Of a DNA stretch of 64,000 bases, positions 7,241 to 14,986 are shown piece after piece (within the stretch, counting starts at the first letter, position 1; every line of letters begins with the position of its first letter). This DNA is from Jejuia algarum. GTDB taxonomy: Bacteria; Bacteroidota; Bacteroidia; Flavobacteriales; Flavobacteriaceae. The stretch is taken from assembly GCA_947495775.1 (NCBI GenBank), contig CANMAQ010000019.1, positions 1 to 64,000 of the forward strand. The letters run 5' to 3'. The translations under genes and the position numbers were made by a program. The notes under the pieces were generated by a model that saw only the letters and a list, made by a program, of their open reading frames with translations, did no database searches and was not told the origin of the DNA.

Positions 7241-9695
7241 ATTGTTAGCCATAGTTATTTTATCCATCCTTTTTCCGAAAATGCCTTTTTAGCATAATTT
7301 TCAGGATTAACCTTAAATTCAAGTTGCTCTTTTAATTCTATAAGCTTACCGTTTTCAGGCTCGTAAGCTAAACCTTCTATACAGGTTTCAATAGCTTTTT
7401 CATCGTTTCTAGAATTATTTCTGAGATTAATAGCTTTTCCAAAACAAGCAATAGCATTTGAATGAATTTCAGTTTTTGATAAATCTTCATCTTTATAAAT
7501 TGCATTGTCAAAATGTAAATTAGCTTTATCGCCTAATTCTATTCTTCTTTGTTTAAATTGATTAAAGCTTGTCTTGGTTGCTAGAATACTATAACATTGA
7601 GCTAAACCTAAATGTATTCTTTGGTCATCAGAATTTAATTCTAGAGCTTTAGTAAAAAAAGCAACACTTGCTTGAACTATTTTTTTTGCTTTTTCTTTAT
7701 TTCCAATTCGACTCTTGTATTCTAAATAACCAAGTTCTATTAGTGCTTCTAAATAATCACTATCAATTTCTACAGCAATTAGAAATTCTTTTTTTGCTCT
7801 TTCGTATGAATCTTTATAAATTCCATTTTCTTCAATTTTACCTTTAATTAAATAAAGAAATGCAAATTTGCTATTTTCTTTGATTAAACGCTCAATTGTA
7901 TTTATTGCACTATCATAATTGTAGTATGCAATCGATAAAGCTTTTAAAGCTTCAGTAGCTGCAACTTTTTCACTGTGATTTTTTGCCTTTGAACGATAAA
8001 ATAAATTTAAACTTTCAGAATTTTTATTATTAAATCTATTTTTTTCATTAACGAAATTTTCATAATTAGCAATTATTTCTTGCTCGTTTTCAAGTGTTAA
8101 ATACTGTTTTGAATATATTTTTGCTAAATGAGGTATTGAGTATCCTACATCACCATTATCCATTTTTTGTTTTAGACACAAAGAAATTTTAGTAAGTTTT
8201 GGTATTGAAGTCAAACCTATTTCATCACTTGAAAAACTACTTATATAAATTAAGTCATCTAAAGAAAGTAATTCTTCTTTTTCAGATAGAGAGAATACAA
8301 AGAGTAATGTTTGTTCTATTTTTGATAATTTGTCTATTGAGCCTTTAAAACAAAACCTTAGAATGTCTTCATATGCTTTTCCGTTTTTTAAGTTTTCTAA
8401 AACTGAATTAATAGGTGTTCCTGTTGAAAGTTGGTGAGTTATAAGTTGCCCAGCTAAGGGCATACCTTTAGTATACTTATATAGTTCTGCAACTTTATCA
8501 CCATAAAGGCTTGTAAAAGAAATATTTTCGTTACCACAAAAATGTTTGTATTGCGAATTTAAAAAATCTGGAAATTCATTTTCTTCATTAAAACCATTCA
8601 GATTTATTCTAGACATAAAGAAGTCTCCTAATGTTTCTCTAGTAGTTAGAATAGCTTTTGATTTTAAGGGAAAATGCTCTAAAAAAGAAATTAAATCTTT
8701 ATCATTTAAAGTTTCGAGGTTATCAACAACTAGAAGTACCTTGTTTTTTTTCAGAAAGTTAACAACTATTTCTTCTACCTCTAACTCTTCATTTTCTTCT
8801 TCTTCTAATCCATTATCAGTAATATAGCTGTATATATCACTTAATAAATCAGTGTAGTTGGAAATGAATTCGGTAATATCTTTTATACCTTGAGGTGTGT
8901 ATTTATTTCTTTTAGAACTAGTCCAAATTATGAAGTCAAAATTGTTTTTAAACTTTTTATTCTCTATTAATTTTGAACAGAAATAATGGACAAAAGTAGT
9001 TTTTCCAATTCCACCAATTCCGTCAATTTGAATTAACCTATTATTTTTATTGTTTAACTTTTGGTCTAACTCTTCTAAATACTCTTTTCGACCAACAAAT
9101 TCATTATACATAACTGGTAGAGTAGATATATTTTCTATTACTTTAAAATTATTACTTTTAAGTTTAAAGAATAGATTATCTGCCTTAATAGAACGACTTC
9201 CACGCCTACAGTAAATATCACCTTTTTTAAAAACAGTAATATTTTTACTCTTGGTCTGTTTCCAAGATGTTTTATTATATTGACCATCTTTTTTAAAAGG
9301 AGTAATGTCTTTTGTAGAGAAAATGTAAACAATAAAGAAAAAGAGGCCTTCAATTTCAATTGTGTTTGTAATAAACTCAAGGTGACCATCAATATAGTTA
9401 TCTAATATATTTGAAATATTAGCTTCATCAGTATCACTATCGCTTCTGTCATCTAAACCAACCCATTCGAAACTATTATTAACACCAAAAATTATATAAC
9501 CTCCTTTTGAATTCGCAAAAGCAAGCATATCTTTTGCGAATTCTATTTTAGATTTTGTGTCAGATATTGAAAAAACTTCTTTATAATCTAGGTCTGCAAG
9601 TTCAGATTTAACATCAGTATTTTTAATTTTCGTTATAGTTTCTTTGCTTACTAAATTTAATTTTTCTGTCATTTTCTCTAATTATGGCTAACAAT
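7241..9695 (-). repeat. Cassette unit 5: arms ATTGTTAGCCATA / TATGGCTAACAAT
   Basis: A 13-bp perfect inverted repeat at 7241-7253 and 9683-9695 brackets the large STAND gene; pairing continues to 17 bases with one mismatch. The left arm ends one base before the stop codon. This is the longest and clearest arm pair in the window. Confidence 0.75.
7255..9672 (-). CDS. AlbA_2/Schlafen-like – STAND NTPase – TPR protein, candidate phage-defence sensor
   Basis: An 805-aa protein with three parts. Residues 28-165 form an AlbA_2 (Schlafen AAA_4) domain: LDYKEVFSISD, FANSKGGYIIFGV and YCRRGSRS. Residues 190-400 form a STAND/NB-ARC-type NTPase: Walker A GIGGIGKTT (218-226), Walker B VLLVVDNLE (Asp317), sensor ILTTRE (341-346). 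Residues 560-790 are helical repeats of the TPR kind. This effector–NTPase–repeat layout is that of bacterial NLR-like sensors such as Avs, where the repeats recognise a phage protein and the N-terminal domain acts. Defence is inferred from architecture and location in an ssrA island. It is the sole gene of cassette 5. Confidence 0.8.
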   Translation of the reverse strand: MTEKLNLVSKETITKIKNTDVKSELADLDYKEVFSISDTKSKIEFAKDMLAFANSKGGYIIFGVNNSFEWVGLDDRSDSDTDEANISNILDNYIDGHLEFITNTIEIEGLFFFIVYIFSTKDITPFKKDGQYNKTSWKQTKSKNITVFKKGDIYCRRGSRSIKADNLFFKLKSNNFKVIENISTLPVMYNEFVGRKEYLEELDQKLNNKNNRLIQIDGIGGIGKTTFVHYFCSKLIENKKFKNNFDFIIWTSSKRNKYTPQGIKDITEFISNYTDLLSDIYSYITDNGLEEEENEELEVEEIVVNFLKKNKVLLVVDNLETLNDKDLISFLEHFPLKSKAILTTRETLGDFFMSRINLNGFNEENEFPDFLNSQYKHFCGNENISFTSLYGDKVAELYKYTKGMPLAGQLITHQLSTGTPINSVLENLKNGKAYEDILRFCFKGSIDKLSKIEQTLLFVFSLSEKEELLSLDDLIYISSFSSDEIGLTSIPKLTKISLCLKQKMDNGDVGYSIPHLAKIYSKQYLTLENEQEIIANYENFVNEKNRFNNKNSESLNLFYRSKAKNHSEKVAATEALKALSIAYYNYDSAINTIERLIKENSKFAFLYLIKGKIEENGIYKDSYERAKKEFLIAVEIDSDYLEALIELGYLEYKSRIGNKEKAKKIVQASVAFFTKALELNSDDQRIHLGLAQCYSILATKTSFNQFKQRRIELGDKANLHFDNAIYKDEDLSKTEIHSNAIACFGKAINLRNNSRNDEKAIETCIEGLAYEPENGKLIELKEQLEFKVNPENYAKKAFSEKGWIK

Positions 9696-9696
9696 T

Positions 9697-9722
9697 AAAT
9701 ATGTGTACCGGTACACATATTT
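9697..9722. repeat. 26-bp perfect palindrome 5' of cassette gene 5
   Basis: The half site AAATATGTGTACC is followed by its exact reverse complement. It begins one base after the right arm of unit 5, in the same position as the 26-bp palindromes at 751-776 and 1839-1864. Confidence 0.75.
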
Positions 9723-9725
9723 CTA

Positions 9726-9761
9726 TTATATTTCCTTCAAATCTAGTGGATTTCTAATTGA
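9726..9761 (-). pseudogene. Possible last 11 codons of a second integrase remnant
   Basis: On the minus strand the codons read SIRNPLDLKEI then TAA, preceded by an in-frame stop at 9762-9764. Many flavobacterial tyrosine recombinases end in a similar NPLDL tail, and the fragment at 790-936 ends NLLDL. It occupies the equivalent place, right after a 26-bp palindrome and before the ssrA-adjacent repeat. The match is short, so this is a weak call supported mainly by position. Confidence 0.35.
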
Positions 9762-9837
9762 TTAAAAATTATTTAGGACAAACTGTATGTGAATTCCGTT
9801 TTTTTTGTGCTACTACTGTCCAATTAGGTTTGAATAT

Positions 9838-9959
9838 GGCTCAAAAAGTTCAAACCAACAATCCACTCAAAACAAGCCCATTACGACAAAAAACTTAAAT
9901 CAAGATAATACAAAAAAATCGCTTTAAACATCTCGTTTAAAGCGATTTAAACAAATCTG
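9838..9959 (-). repeat. ssrA-adjacent repeat (counterpart of 935-1060)
   Basis: From GGCTCAAAAAGTTCAAACCA to the tmRNA end this aligns with 935-1060 over its whole length, including the terminator. It belongs to the integrated element or the original downstream flank of ssrA; the two copies differ too much for a recent duplication. Confidence 0.7.
9912..9948 (-). terminator. Terminator of ssrA
   Basis: A perfect 14-bp stem, AAATCGCTTTAAAC (9916-9929) with GTTTAAAGCGATTT (9935-9948), five-base loop, followed on the minus strand by a run of seven T. It lies 11 bases after the tmRNA 3' end. Confidence 0.85.
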
Positions 9960-10350
9960 TGGAGTCGGAGGGATTCGAACCCTCGTCCAAACAAGTAACC
10001 AAAGGGGGTTCTACACGTTTAGTCTTTTCTTGTTTTTTCGATTATAAGCTGGTTAAAGACAACCTACTTATAACTTATCTTTTTAATTTCGAAAGCAAAT
10101 CAAAGCCTTTTACTTTCTATATTGACATTTACGATGCCTCAAAATAGAACGCCGTCAATCAAGGCTTTCTGGAGACATAAAGCTTTCCCGCCTTGCGGGA
10201 CTAGGCCAATCTTACTATAATTCAGATTATGCAGCTAAAGCGTAGTTATTCTCGCCGTTTAAAATTTGGTCTAGCCTTTTACGTGTTTCAATGCCATTAC
10301 ACGACGTGCTTACCGTTTAATTCATCTCGCTGTCAAAACCAGTCGACCCC
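9960..10350 (-). ncRNA. ssrA: tmRNA (transfer-messenger RNA)
   Basis: The RNA rescues stalled ribosomes by acting first as alanine tRNA, then as message for a degradation tag. The 5' end GGGGTCGACTGGTTTTGACA (10350 downward) and the 3' end with T-loop GGTTCGAATCC and GACTCCA form the tRNA-like domain; the acceptor pairs GGGGTCG with CGACTCC (one G-T). CCA is not encoded. The tag frame reads GENNYALAA then TAA (10228-10256). The length of 391 nt is normal. A TAAATTTG box on the minus strand (10437-10444) could be its minus-7 promoter, giving an 80-nt precursor leader. The 3' end is the integration site of the island at 1-9959. Confidence 0.95.
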
Positions 10351-10601
10351 AGTATGAAATAGAGCTAGGGCTTTAGTTAAAAGTCTTCATGTCTACAAGA
10401 GACTTAAATCTGTCACTAGATGCCTAACTCGGTCGGCAAATTTACCAAAATCTTTGGAAACCCTGCCTAATCTATGCGTATTTTAAATACGTTTTATCAC
10501 CAAGGAATGATACGCAAAAGTTGTGCCTATTTTATGTTGAGTTAATTTGGGACAGCTTGTCAGTGTTAAAACTTTAGATATAAAGACTGTTTTTCCTAAA
10601 A

Positions 10602-11267
10602 TTAATACGTTTTTGAGGTATACTTTACTTGAGTCCACCAATAACCCACAGCTAAAAAGGTTCCCATAAGCGCTGTAAACAACCAAGCATTGGTGTGATG
10701 TGTTGGATTGAAAATTAGCTGCGTGATGTCTTTAAATAAGCGGATTGGATTTTGAATGATTTCCCAAGAGTTGTAACGTAAAAAACGACCAAGATAGATG
10801 CCGAAAGCCGATAAAAACATAAGGCTTAACGTTATAAAAACATTAATTTTTTTATTGAAATAATGCTCGAAAAGGCGCGTCATATCTATCACAGAACTGT
10901 AAAACAGAAGCAAGCCAGTTAGTGCAAAAGCCAGTACCAGAAGTACATCTAACCAGATAAGCGCACTACTACTCCGTTTTAAATGTATCAAATCGGTTAT
11001 GATGTAAGGGGCATTAGGTAAAAAAGCAATCCAAATGCTACCAAAACTAATAAAAAGAGAGGCATTAGCACTTTTACGATAACTTAAGACCGTAGAGATT
11101 CCAAATGGAATCATAGCCAAAAATAAATTCCAAATTAAAAACAGATACACTAGCGACCCTGTTAGCTGTATTCTAACCAAAAGCAGAGCGGTACTAAATA
11201 TACAGCTAATACAAATACGCGTAAATCTATCGTATTGGAATGGTGTTTGGTTTTTTAAAGAGATCAT
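10602..11267 (-). CDS. DUF1361 family membrane protein, 221 aa
   Basis: A polytopic inner-membrane protein with six to seven hydrophobic segments. The DUF1361 signature FLPNAPYIITDLIHL is at residues 77-91, and the conserved LGRFLRYNSWEI is near residue 160. Function is unknown for the whole family. It is the last gene of a minus-strand operon (12762 to 10602) in which neighbours overlap by four bases; its ATG overlaps the TGA of the DUF2809 gene. About 250 bases between it and ssrA hold only the presumed tmRNA leader and promoter. Confidence 0.85.
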   Translation of the reverse strand: MISLKNQTPFQYDRFTRICISCIFSTALLLVRIQLTGSLVYLFLIWNLFLAMIPFGISTVLSYRKSANASLFISFGSIWIAFLPNAPYIITDLIHLKRSSSALIWLDVLLVLAFALTGLLLFYSSVIDMTRLFEHYFNKKINVFITLSLMFLSAFGIYLGRFLRYNSWEIIQNPIRLFKDITQLIFNPTHHTNAWLFTALMGTFLAVGYWWTQVKYTSKTY

Positions 11268-11638
11268 AAGTTTATGTATTTAAGGTCTATAACTAAAAAG
11301 AGAAGCATACCAAGGGTATAAGCTATTAAATCTGAGATTGAAAAGTGGCTGCCTAAAATTAGAGTTGCCCAATATGTATCTGCAAGGCCTATGTATTCAA
11401 GCAGGTGAAAATGTTGCGCAAATTCTATGCAATAGGCACATCCCAAAACCGCTATGGCTAGAGGTAGAGCGCTAAACTTAAAAAAACTCTTGCAGCAACA
11501 ATAGATAAGAATAACCACAAGCGCGTCTCCAAGCGTGTATCTTATAAACCCTGTTTTGAAACATACAGCAATAGCAATCTCTATGGCGAGTAGTAATAGG
11601 GTAAGTCTAGCGTATGTTTTGTTATAGGTATATGTCAT
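11264..11638 (-). CDS. DUF2809 family membrane protein, 124 aa
   Basis: A small inner-membrane protein with four predicted helices. The family hallmark is seen in FIRYTLGDALVVILIYC (residues 31-47) and EFAQHFHLLEYIG with WATLILGSHFSISDLIAY toward the C terminus. The biochemical role of the family is unknown. Both ends overlap the neighbouring genes by four bases, so it is translated together with the SanA/YdcF-like and DUF1361 proteins. Confidence 0.85.
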   Translation of the reverse strand: MTYTYNKTYARLTLLLLAIEIAIAVCFKTGFIRYTLGDALVVILIYCCCKSFFKFSALPLAIAVLGCAYCIEFAQHFHLLEYIGLADTYWATLILGSHFSISDLIAYTLGMLLFLVIDLKYINL

Positions 11639-12264
11639 GATATTTTTAATTTTTGACCTAGAAATTTAGGTTGCACATGGCATAAAATGTCTAGGGTTGC
11701 TTTAGCTCTAGCGAGATAGCTTCTAAGTTGGGTTTTAAAACCGTAGGTGTTGGGAACTGCTTTGGCATTAAAAGCGACAGCGTTAATCGTGAAATGTTGG
11801 GCTAGAAGCAGGGCACGTTTGTTGTGAAATGCTTGGGATATTATAGTACATCGGTCGATGCCAAATACCTGCTGGGCTCTTACCATACTGTCTAAGGTTC
11901 TAAAGCCTGCATAATCTAAAAAAATATGCTGTTTAGGCACACCCAAAGCCATAAGGTCATCTCTAAACGTAGAGGGTTCGTCATAGTCTTTTGTGCTATT
12001 ATCGCCACTAACGAGAATGCGTGAAATTTTACCAGATTGGTATAATCTATACGCTGCGTTTAGACGGTACTTGTAATATAAGTTTAGAGTACCATTTCTT
12101 GTATACTTGCTTGTGCCCAGTAAAAGACCAACGGTATTATAGGGAACTTCAGAAACCGTGTTATACATAAGATCTTTAGAGTGCAAGTGGATGTAGTAAT
12201 TTATAATGGCGAGGTAAAGACCGATGCCAAATAGTGCGTATTTTAATGTGGATATAAATGTCAT
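11635..12264 (-). CDS. SanA/YdcF-like envelope protein (DUF218), 209 aa
   Basis: An N-terminal membrane anchor (residues 8-24) is followed by a DUF218 domain: GLLLGTSKYTRNG, YRLNAAYRLYQSGKI, ILVSGDN and the DYAGFRTLDSMVRA stretch. Proteins of the SanA group affect envelope permeability to vancomycin in enterobacteria, but their reaction is not established. The ATG directly follows the stop of the Coq4-like gene with no gap, so they are cotranslated. The gene symbol is withheld because orthology to E. coli sanA is not proven. Confidence 0.75.
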   Translation of the reverse strand: MTFISTLKYALFGIGLYLAIINYYIHLHSKDLMYNTVSEVPYNTVGLLLGTSKYTRNGTLNLYYKYRLNAAYRLYQSGKISRILVSGDNSTKDYDEPSTFRDDLMALGVPKQHIFLDYAGFRTLDSMVRAQQVFGIDRCTIISQAFHNKRALLLAQHFTINAVAFNAKAVPNTYGFKTQLRSYLARAKATLDILCHVQPKFLGQKLKIS

Positions 12265-12762
12265 TTAATTAAGAGTTAAGGGGTGTGTTTTAATGTTGTA
12301 ATGTTCAGTGAAAATAACAGCTCTAAAATCGGACAGAGACACGGGTAAAAGGTGTTCGTAATTATAGTGATGAAACGCATTGGCCGATTTTCCTAAGCGG
12401 TAGGATTTTAGGTAGTACCTATAGTAATCTGGCATTATTAAAGTGCCTAAAACAAGAACACCATATAAATACAAACTGCGTTTGCCATTACCGTAGCAGA
12501 GGTACTGCAGTGCGATTTCGTCTTCAACCGTAGTCCCATAGCCTGTAAGAACATGGTAGGCGTCGTGCCGCTCTACTTTTGGAATGAGCTCATAACCATG
12601 CGTGTTTAAAAATGTCCCTAAAGCGTTTCCAAAAGTTCCTTTGGGATACATGAGCAAGCCTTCCTTAGAGGTTTTCCAAGGGGCTTGTGTTTTAAAATAG
12701 CGTGTATACACATTTTGAGAAATTTCAAAGAGGTAGGCGATGAACTGTTTTCGAAGTGTCAT
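12265..12762 (-). CDS. Coq4-like protein, 165 aa
   Basis: Residues 55-90 carry the Coq4 family motif HDAYHVLTGYGTTVEDEIALQ, with the HDxxH pattern thought to bind a metal, and YPKGTFGNALGTFL before it. Coq4 acts in ubiquinone synthesis in eukaryotes and proteobacteria; flavobacteria use menaquinone, so the role here is probably different. I chose the ATG at 12762 (MTLRKQ) rather than the TTG three codons upstream. It opens the operon that continues to DUF1361. Confidence 0.7.
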   Translation of the reverse strand: MTLRKQFIAYLFEISQNVYTRYFKTQAPWKTSKEGLLMYPKGTFGNALGTFLNTHGYELIPKVERHDAYHVLTGYGTTVEDEIALQYLCYGNGKRSLYLYGVLVLGTLIMPDYYRYYLKSYRLGKSANAFHHYNYEHLLPVSLSDFRAVIFTEHYNIKTHPLTLN

Positions 12763-12817
12763 GATGTACAATGATAATACTGGGTTAGTTATAATGAAAT
12801 TTTGTCATTTTTTTGTT

Positions 12818-13108
12818 TTATAACATTTCAATAAGAATATAGAAATACAATAAAGCTATTGGAATATTTAAAAGCACCATACCAATGGTTTTTAGAAGAT
12901 CTTTTCTATATGCTGAAGGCTTTAAGGCTGTAAAGACCAAACTTAGAAGTGCGATGCTGTTTACGACTGTAGCAATACCTATAAATAGAATACCAACCGT
13001 AGTAAGGGCGTATGCATTTTTATTATAGAGTTGTAATGCAAATAAAGAGGTGCCAATTATAAAGCTAAGAATGGCAATGGTTTTACTTGATGTTATTAAA
13101 ATGCGCAT
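12818..13108 (-). CDS. Small membrane protein, 96 aa, unknown
   Basis: Nearly all of the protein is three hydrophobic helices (about residues 8-28, 35-60 and 72-94) with a short basic loop (KPSAYRKDLLK). No family recognised. It lies 55 bases upstream of the Coq4-like gene on the same strand and may belong to its operon. Confidence 0.6.
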   Translation of the reverse strand: MRILITSSKTIAILSFIIGTSLFALQLYNKNAYALTTVGILFIGIATVVNSIALLSLVFTALKPSAYRKDLLKTIGMVLLNIPIALLYFYILIEML

Positions 13109-13144
13109 CGTGTTTTTGTGTTAGGGATTGAACGGTGTGTTTAA

Positions 13145-13215
13145 GCGCCCCGACAAAGGAGGGAGCGCGTAGTGAAAGCCCGACCCCCGCTTTTGGGCGG
13201 GGGTAACGCCCACAT
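13145..13215. repeat. GC-rich intergenic palindromic repeat
   Basis: This short stretch is strikingly G+C-rich in an AT-rich genome. It contains the perfect stem ACCCCCGC (13183-13190) / GCGGGGGT (13197-13204), preceded by GAGCGCGTAGTGAAAGCCCG. Such blocks are found dispersed between genes in many flavobacteria, which makes it a likely genome-wide repeat. No T-run follows on either strand, so it is not an ordinary terminator. Confidence 0.55.
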
Positions 13216-13229
13216 AAAATAGCACTGGT

Positions 13230-14600
13230 TTAACCATTGTGCCAATCTATTTTTCGAGAGACAAACATGACTGTAGCCAGTATTAGGAAAAGCCCAATGC
13301 TGCCTACCAATAGAGCGTAGTTTTCGAGTTGTATGATTACATAAATAAAGGCGTATAAAGCGGTTAATGCGCAGCCTATGAATATGGGAAATTTTAACGT
13401 TTTTAGTATGGATTTAGAGTATAAAGTAATGAGTATAATAACGGAGGCACCAGCGATTAAGTAAGCTTTAAGAAAGTTACTATGCTCTGAAATAGAGACT
13501 AAAAGGGTGTAAAACATAATAAGGGCAATACCAATCATTAAATACTGAAAGGGATGAATGTTAATTTTACTTAATGTTTGAATGAGGAAGAATACCAAAA
13601 AGGTAAGACCAATAACCAAAAAACCATATTTTGCAGAGCGTTCACTTTTTTGATATTCGTCTACCATGACCATAAAGGTGGTACCAAAGGCAAATTGTTT
13701 TAAGTTTGGAATGCTTTTAAGATGCTGTTGCGAAAATGCACGGTTAATATGCAGTACTTTCCAGTCGGCTTTAAAGCCTTCTTTAGTGATGACTTTGGTT
13801 TCATCGTTAGGCAAATAATTGCCCATAAAACTTGGGTCTGCCCAATTAGAAGCCATTTGCATTGTTGTTATTTTACCTATAGGAATAAGTTCAATTTTTC
13901 GGCTTCCATTAAATGTAATTTGGAATTTAAAATCGGTTGGTTTCGATTGCAATAGTGCTGCTTCTTTGAGAAAACTAGATTCTAATACATCTAGACTTGT
14001 GTTTTTAGTTTGATTAAAATTGGTTTCGAAATTGTAGGTTTTAGTATCTAATTTAATTTTAACTTCACTTTTTATGCCTTTAAGGTTCGAGGTTTTGATA
14101 ATAATGGAAGCTTTATCCCAGATTAAATCTTCGTTTTTAATGCCTTTTTGGCTAAGATCTACTGGAATATAGTGGCCAGAGAAATTCATTTGAGTGGTAA
14201 ACACTGCCGACTCAAAGTTGCCACGTTTTAATGTTTTAGAATTTACATTGACTGTAGCATTTAGTTGCTCTGGAAATATATACGCGTACTTTATATGGGT
14301 TTGGGTTTCCTTAAAGTAAGTCTTCGTTTTTTCATTATAGGTTTTGGTTTCTGTATACCTTTTATAAGGTAATTTTAAAATGGGCCCGTAGACTAAAACG
14401 TTATGCCCCCATTTTTGGTTAATTTCAGTAACGACATCGTTTTGTCTGTAAGCGCGTTCTTCAATTAAACTATTGATATACGATAGGGGAATGAGTAAAA
14501 TAAGGACTAAAAAGCCTACGGTAATCATTCGTGCTGTAATTGATGTTTTTAGCCAGTGGCTAAACTTGTTTTGTGATTTTGTTGTGTGGTGTGATTCCAT
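13230..14600 (-). CDS. creD: CreD family inner-membrane protein
   Basis: A 456-aa protein with an N-terminal membrane helix (ITARMITVGFLVLILLIPLSYI), a large periplasmic part with the family's RxxEVV-like N-terminal region and LPNDETKVI..FKADWKVLHINRAF, and five to six C-terminal helices. CreD proteins are linked to envelope integrity and, in some bacteria, beta-lactam response; the reaction is unknown. I use the ATG at 14600 (MESHHT) because an upstream TTG at 14633 falls inside the operator palindrome. The gene is preceded by that operator and by the regulator gene, which probably represses it. Confidence 0.85.
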   Translation of the reverse strand: MESHHTTKSQNKFSHWLKTSITARMITVGFLVLILLIPLSYINSLIEERAYRQNDVVTEINQKWGHNVLVYGPILKLPYKRYTETKTYNEKTKTYFKETQTHIKYAYIFPEQLNATVNVNSKTLKRGNFESAVFTTQMNFSGHYIPVDLSQKGIKNEDLIWDKASIIIKTSNLKGIKSEVKIKLDTKTYNFETNFNQTKNTSLDVLESSFLKEAALLQSKPTDFKFQITFNGSRKIELIPIGKITTMQMASNWADPSFMGNYLPNDETKVITKEGFKADWKVLHINRAFSQQHLKSIPNLKQFAFGTTFMVMVDEYQKSERSAKYGFLVIGLTFLVFFLIQTLSKINIHPFQYLMIGIALIMFYTLLVSISEHSNFLKAYLIAGASVIILITLYSKSILKTLKFPIFIGCALTALYAFIYVIIQLENYALLVGSIGLFLILATVMFVSRKIDWHNG

Positions 14601-14619
14601 GTGTTTTATGTTTAAAAGT

Positions 14620-14636
14620 ACTTTGAATTTCAAAGT
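14620..14636. promoter_or_regulatory. Palindromic operator upstream of creD
   Basis: ACTTTGAATTTCAAAGT lies 19 bases upstream of the creD ATG. Fifteen of 17 bases match the palindrome at 15604-15620 in front of the regulator operon. The probable binder is the winged-helix regulator encoded at 14655-14948. Confidence 0.65.
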
Positions 14637-14654
14637 AAAAAGTTAAAAAAAAGA

Positions 14655-14948
14655 TTAGTGTTTCTGTATCAGTTTTTCTAAGGCGTCTATATGTTTTCTA
14701 AATTCTGCTTTTCCTAAAGGGGTTACTGCATAGCGGGTATTGGGTTTTTTTCCTATAAATTGCTTCTCTATTTTTATATACGCTACTTTTTCTAGTGCCT
14801 TGGTGTGGCTTGCTAAGTTACCATCTGTGGCGCCTAATAGCTCTTTTAGCATATTAAAATCGGCATAGTCGTTCACCATTAAAATAGACATTATGCCTAG
14901 GCGAATGCGGTGATCGAATGCTTTATTGATGTTGTTTATAATACTCAC
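14655..14948 (-). CDS. Winged-helix transcriptional regulator, 97 aa
   Basis: A compact winged-helix DNA-binding protein: FDHRIRLGIMSILMVNDYADFNMLKELLGATDGNLASHTKALE is the helix-turn-helix part, and KQFIGKKPNTRYAVTPLGKAEF the wing. It has the size of stand-alone regulators that accompany creD in flavobacteria. The start is GTG at 14948. It lies 38 bases after the membrane protein gene 14987-15595 on the same strand, so it is probably cotranscribed from the promoter controlled by the operator at 15604-15620, giving autoregulation. Confidence 0.85.
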   Translation of the reverse strand: MSIINNINKAFDHRIRLGIMSILMVNDYADFNMLKELLGATDGNLASHTKALEKVAYIKIEKQFIGKKPNTRYAVTPLGKAEFRKHIDALEKLIQKH

Positions 14949-14986
14949 AGCTATAGGTTAAAAGTTATGAAATGCATGGCATTTTG

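Noticed and set aside
1..9960. Classical integron with intI and attI
   Set aside because: No complete integrase and no recognisable attI in the window, and the arms do not follow the GTTRRRY consensus. I call the array integron-like only.
9959..10147. Plus-strand ORF of 62 codons starting MESEGFEPSS
   Set aside because: It is the antisense of the tmRNA 3' half, a common false ORF over tRNA-like sequences.
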